Shown: one piece after another, positions 6,165 to 8,416 of the stretch
Layout of the letters: each line of letters begins with the position of its first letter
Position numbering within the stretch: position 1 is the stretch's first letter
DNA from: Chitinophaga pinensis
GTDB taxonomy: Bacteria > Bacteroidota > Bacteroidia > Chitinophagales > Chitinophagaceae
Length of the DNA: 8,416 bases
Reading direction: 5' to 3'
NCBI GenBank assembly: GCA_945872805.1
Contig: CAMCBE010000068.1
Span: 1 to 8,416, forward strand
Made by a program: the position numbers and the translations under genes
The notes under the pieces: generated by a model
Told to the model about the DNA's origin: nothing
The model's input: the letters and a program-made list of their open reading frames with translations, nothing else
Database searches by the model: none

Positions 6165-8000
6165 TTATTGTGCTTGAGCACCCGAACTTAGTAGCTCTAT
6201 ACTACGTTGTATGAATTCAGTGAGGTAAGTCCCCTTTAGCATACCTTGGGACAGCAAAGCAAGATCTGCTAAATTTCGTGTTTGTTTCTGCTGGGATACC
6301 GTATCCTTACTTTTTAAAATAGCATCATAAATTGGATGATTGCCATTAACCGTAAGCAATACCTCGTCTGGCATGCTTGCATAAAAGCTACCCATCGGCC
6401 CACTCGAAGCAGCCATATCCTTCATCCTTCTCATGAACTCAGGCCTTGTTGCTACCACGGGCTGTACATCCGTACTTAACCCCTTAATCTCCACGGTTAA
6501 TGTCAACTCTGGTATCTTAAAATCGAAAAGCTTCTTCAAGGTTTCTTCTTCTTTAGAAGAAAGAACAGACTTGCTATCCTCTTGTTTATCGACTAAATTA
6601 TCAGCAATATCAGAGTCGACCCGCGTAAACTGAACATTCTCCCATTTTGACTCAATCTGACTTATAAAAGAGGCATCAACTAGAGTATCCATTTTTACAA
6701 CTTTATACCCCTTAGATTCGGCACCTTTCACAAATGCATCTTGCTGGATTGGATCTGTTGTGTATAATACAACCAACTTATCCTCTTTGTTTTTTTGGAG
6801 TGCCTCTGTAGCCAACTTATATTCGTCAATTGTATAAAAAGTTTGAGAAGATGCGTCTTGCATTAGATGAAACTTATCGGCTTTCTCCCTAAATTTCTCA
6901 TCTGTAATCATGCCATATTTAACAAACAATCCTAAACTATCCCACTTCTCTTCAAACTCTTTTCTATCATTTCTGAAAATCTCATCTAACTTATCAGCCA
7001 CTTTTTTGGTGATATGGCTATTGATCTTTTTAACATTAGGATCTCCTTGTAAGTAGCTTCTGCTGACATTTAATGGGATATCAGGAGAATCAATAACCCC
7101 CTGTAATAACATTAAAAATTCAGGAACAATATCCTTTACTTCATCCGTAACAAAAACTTGATTGCTGTATAATTGAATCTTGTCTTTTTGAATTTCGTAT
7201 GACTGTTTAATCTTTGGAAAGTATAAAATACCGGTCAGCGTGAAAGGATAATCAACATTAAGATGAATCCAAAACAGTGGCGTCTCATTATAAGGATATA
7301 ATAATTTGTAAAATTCTTCATAATCCTTTGGGGTCAATTCTGCCGGTTTTTTTACCCATGCAGGAGATGTAGTATTAATCTGCTTGTCTTCAAAAAAGAT
7401 AGGAACTGGTAAAAACTTACAAAATTTCTCTAGGATATTTTTGATACGAAATGCATCCAAAAACTCTTCACTTTCACTATTGATGTGAAGCGTAATTGAC
7501 GTACCTCGTTCATTTTTTTCTTTTGGTTGTAGCGTATATTCAGGACTTCCGTCGCACTCCCAGATTACCGCTTCACTTTCCGCTTTGTACGATAGGGTAT
7601 GCAAGTCTACCTTTTCACTCACCATAAATCCACTGTAAAAACCGAGTCCGAAATGCCCTATTATATTGGCTTCGTTTTGACCCTTGTATTTTTCCAAAAA
7701 CTCCTCAGCACTTGAAAAAGCGACTTGATTGATGTATTTGTCTACTTCGTCTCCCGTCATACCAATTCCTTTGTCAGAAATAGTTAGCGTTTTAGCCTCT
7801 TTATCCAAAACAATGTCAATTCGCAACTCCCCTAATTCCCCGGTTGCTTCACCGGTGGATGCATATGTTTTCAATTTTTGGGTAGCATCTACGGCATTAG
7901 CGATCAATTCTCTAAGAAAAATATCATGCTCACTGTATAAGAATTTCTTAATAATAGGGAAAATGTTCTCCGTTTGAACACGGATTTGGCCTTTTTGCAT
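6165..8000 (-). CDS. htpG: Molecular chaperone HtpG (bacterial Hsp90)
   Basis: A 611-residue cytosolic ATP-dependent chaperone. The N-terminal GHKL ATPase domain (about 1-210) has RELIANAVDA (30-39, with E31 and N35), DKGIGMT (76-82, with D76) and the lid motif GHFGLGFYSGF (115-125). The middle domain (about 215-480) carries the ATPase-assisting arginine in NVSRSYLQ (R314). The C-terminal dimerisation domain is about 500-611. The His in GHFGLGFYS, instead of Gln, is as I recall the normal Bacteroidota form. The frame stays open to 8063, but the upstream methionine gives 21 residues unlike any Hsp90 N-terminus, whereas MQKGQIRVQTENIF at 8000 aligns with family starts, so I chose 8000. There is no C-terminal MEEVD, as expected in bacteria. 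It is a single-gene unit, convergent with recJ and divergent from rpsF. A TGTCA direct repeat 50 bp upstream may mediate stress control. Confidence 0.97.
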   Translation of the reverse strand: MQKGQIRVQTENIFPIIKKFLYSEHDIFLRELIANAVDATQKLKTYASTGEATGELGELRIDIVLDKEAKTLTISDKGIGMTGDEVDKYINQVAFSSAEEFLEKYKGQNEANIIGHFGLGFYSGFMVSEKVDLHTLSYKAESEAVIWECDGSPEYTLQPKEKNERGTSITLHINSESEEFLDAFRIKNILEKFCKFLPVPIFFEDKQINTTSPAWVKKPAELTPKDYEEFYKLLYPYNETPLFWIHLNVDYPFTLTGILYFPKIKQSYEIQKDKIQLYSNQVFVTDEVKDIVPEFLMLLQGVIDSPDIPLNVSRSYLQGDPNVKKINSHITKKVADKLDEIFRNDRKEFEEKWDSLGLFVKYGMITDEKFREKADKFHLMQDASSQTFYTIDEYKLATEALQKNKEDKLVVLYTTDPIQQDAFVKGAESKGYKVVKMDTLVDASFISQIESKWENVQFTRVDSDIADNLVDKQEDSKSVLSSKEEETLKKLFDFKIPELTLTVEIKGLSTDVQPVVATRPEFMRRMKDMAASSGPMGSFYASMPDEVLLTVNGNHPIYDAILKSKDTVSQQKQTRNLADLALLSQGMLKGTYLTEFIQRSIELLSSGAQAQ

Positions 8001-8049
8001 AAGAATGATTTTCGATAGGAGGTCAAAATGGATGCCATAAGTGATGCGC

Positions 8050-8062
8050 TGACAGGATGACA
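8050..8062 (-). promoter_or_regulatory. TGTCA-N3-TGTCA direct repeat upstream of htpG
   Basis: The minus strand reads TGTCATCCTGTCA, two exact TGTCA copies separated by three bases, 50 bp before the htpG ATG. The flanks GCTG and CAGC also make it a loose palindrome. No TAnnTTTG box is evident between it and htpG. It could therefore be the recognition site of an alternative sigma factor or a stress regulator. That role is inference. Confidence 0.4.
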
Positions 8063-8112
8063 CAGCTAAAAAGAAAGAATTTCATCATTAAATTAGAAAA
8101 AAAGAATATTTC

Positions 8113-8145
8113 TTGGCCTCAAATAGCCTAAAATACTTACCTTCG
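8113..8145 (+). promoter_or_regulatory. Probable Bacteroidota-type promoter for rpsF
   Basis: TTG (8113-8115), then 22 bp, then TACCTTCG (8138-8145) resembles the Bacteroidota -33 / -7 arrangement, with one change in TAnnTTTG. Transcription would start near 8150 and give a leader of about 30 nt, rich in A just before the ATG. ACCC (8147-8150) could pair with GGGT (8175-8178) in the leader, but this is too short to call a regulatory structure. Confidence 0.5.
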
Positions 8146-8180
8146 CACCCCATTATCAAATCAAAAAAAATACAGGGTTT

Positions 8181-8416
8181 ATGCAAAATTATGAATTGAT
8201 GGTGATTTTTACCCCTGTTCTGAGTGAAGAGGATTTTAAAGCAGCTCAGAAGAAATTTGTCGATCTCATCAAATCTAATTCTGGTGAAATTGTACACAGC
8301 AACCCCTGGGGGTTGAAATCACTGGCCTACCCCATCCAGAAGAAGACTACGGGAATCTACTGGGTTATGGAATATGTAGCGCCATCCGACATGAATGAAA
8401 AGCTGAAGATTCAGCT
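8181..8416 (+). CDS. rpsF: 30S ribosomal protein S6 (partial, runs off the right edge)
   Basis: The first 78 codons of ribosomal protein S6, which binds 16S rRNA in the small-subunit platform together with S18. The start MQNYELMVIFTPVLSE matches the family (N-Y-E-x-x-x-I/V-x-x-P), and NPWGLKSLAYPIQKKTTGIY (residues 42-61) is the conserved central strand region; the following WVMEYVA also fits. It has the same length and spacing as known S6 N-termini. In most bacteria rpsF is followed by rpsR and rplI, which would lie off the right edge. It is divergent from htpG, with its own promoter-like sequence. The ATG at 8181 has no Shine-Dalgarno motif but an A-rich upstream stretch, as is usual in Bacteroidota. 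Confidence 0.95.
   Translation, partial: MQNYELMVIFTPVLSEEDFKAAQKKFVDLIKSNSGEIVHSNPWGLKSLAYPIQKKTTGIYWVMEYVAPSDMNEKLKIQ

Noticed and set aside
6433..7977. Plus-strand open frames opposite htpG
   Set aside because: Antisense shadows of a well-conserved Hsp90 gene.
8017..8060. AGGAGG followed 5 bp later by a 10-codon plus-strand frame (MDAISDALTG)
   Set aside because: It looks like a textbook ribosome site, but it lies in the htpG leader on the opposite strand and upstream of the rpsF promoter, no plus-strand promoter is visible for it, and Bacteroidota rarely rely on such sites. Probably chance.
8001..8063. Upstream extension of htpG by 21 codons
   Set aside because: The extra residues do not resemble any Hsp90 N-terminus, the family start aligns with the Met at 8000, and the extension would run into the TGTCA element.
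8088..8297. 69-codon minus-strand open frame
   Set aside because: It overlaps the 5' end of rpsF and its promoter, is rich in Phe and Lys from AT-rich sequence, and resembles nothing known.
8300..8315. Perfect hairpin CAACCC-CTGG-GGGTTG inside rpsF
   Set aside because: It encodes the conserved NPWGL segment of S6, so amino-acid constraint explains most of it; no T-run follows.

Overview
The window looks like ordinary chromosomal core sequence from a member of the Bacteroidota. The evidence is an AT-rich composition, promoter boxes of the TAnnTTTG type instead of the usual -35/-10 hexamers, little sign of Shine-Dalgarno sequences, a Bacteroidota-type RNA polymerase omega subunit overlapping bamD, and an OmpA-type protein with calcium-binding thrombospondin type 3 repeats. 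The genus cannot be named from this sequence. No tRNA, rRNA, CRISPR array, insertion sequence, phage gene or defence system was seen.

Layout. Left block, minus strand (about 112-3195): a two-gene envelope operon (an outer-membrane beta-barrel protein, then a TSP3/OmpA-like peptidoglycan-associated protein) ends at a strong terminator at 1377-1401. A second unit, bamD then rpoZ with overlapping reading frames, follows and ends at a terminator at 112-141. Positions 1-111 hold no gene that can be supported. A 236-bp divergent intergenic region (3196-3431) separates this block from the plus-strand pair polyprenyl diphosphate synthase and recJ, which are separated by one base. recJ converges on minus-strand htpG, and a hairpin that can work in both directions overlaps the recJ stop codon. 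A second divergent region (8001-8180) lies between htpG and the start of rpsF (ribosomal protein S6), which runs off the right edge.

The genes cover outer-membrane assembly and structure (BamD, barrel protein, OmpA-like protein), transcription (omega), quinone side-chain synthesis (polyprenyl synthase), DNA repair (RecJ), protein folding under stress (HtpG) and translation (S6). All complete genes look intact. No new multi-gene system is visible. The most interesting signals are regulatory or architectural: a possible 5'-end stem-loop on the envelope operon mRNA, an OmpA-like architecture divided between two adjacent genes with an altered peptidoglycan-binding motif, and a TGTCA-N3-TGTCA repeat upstream of htpG.
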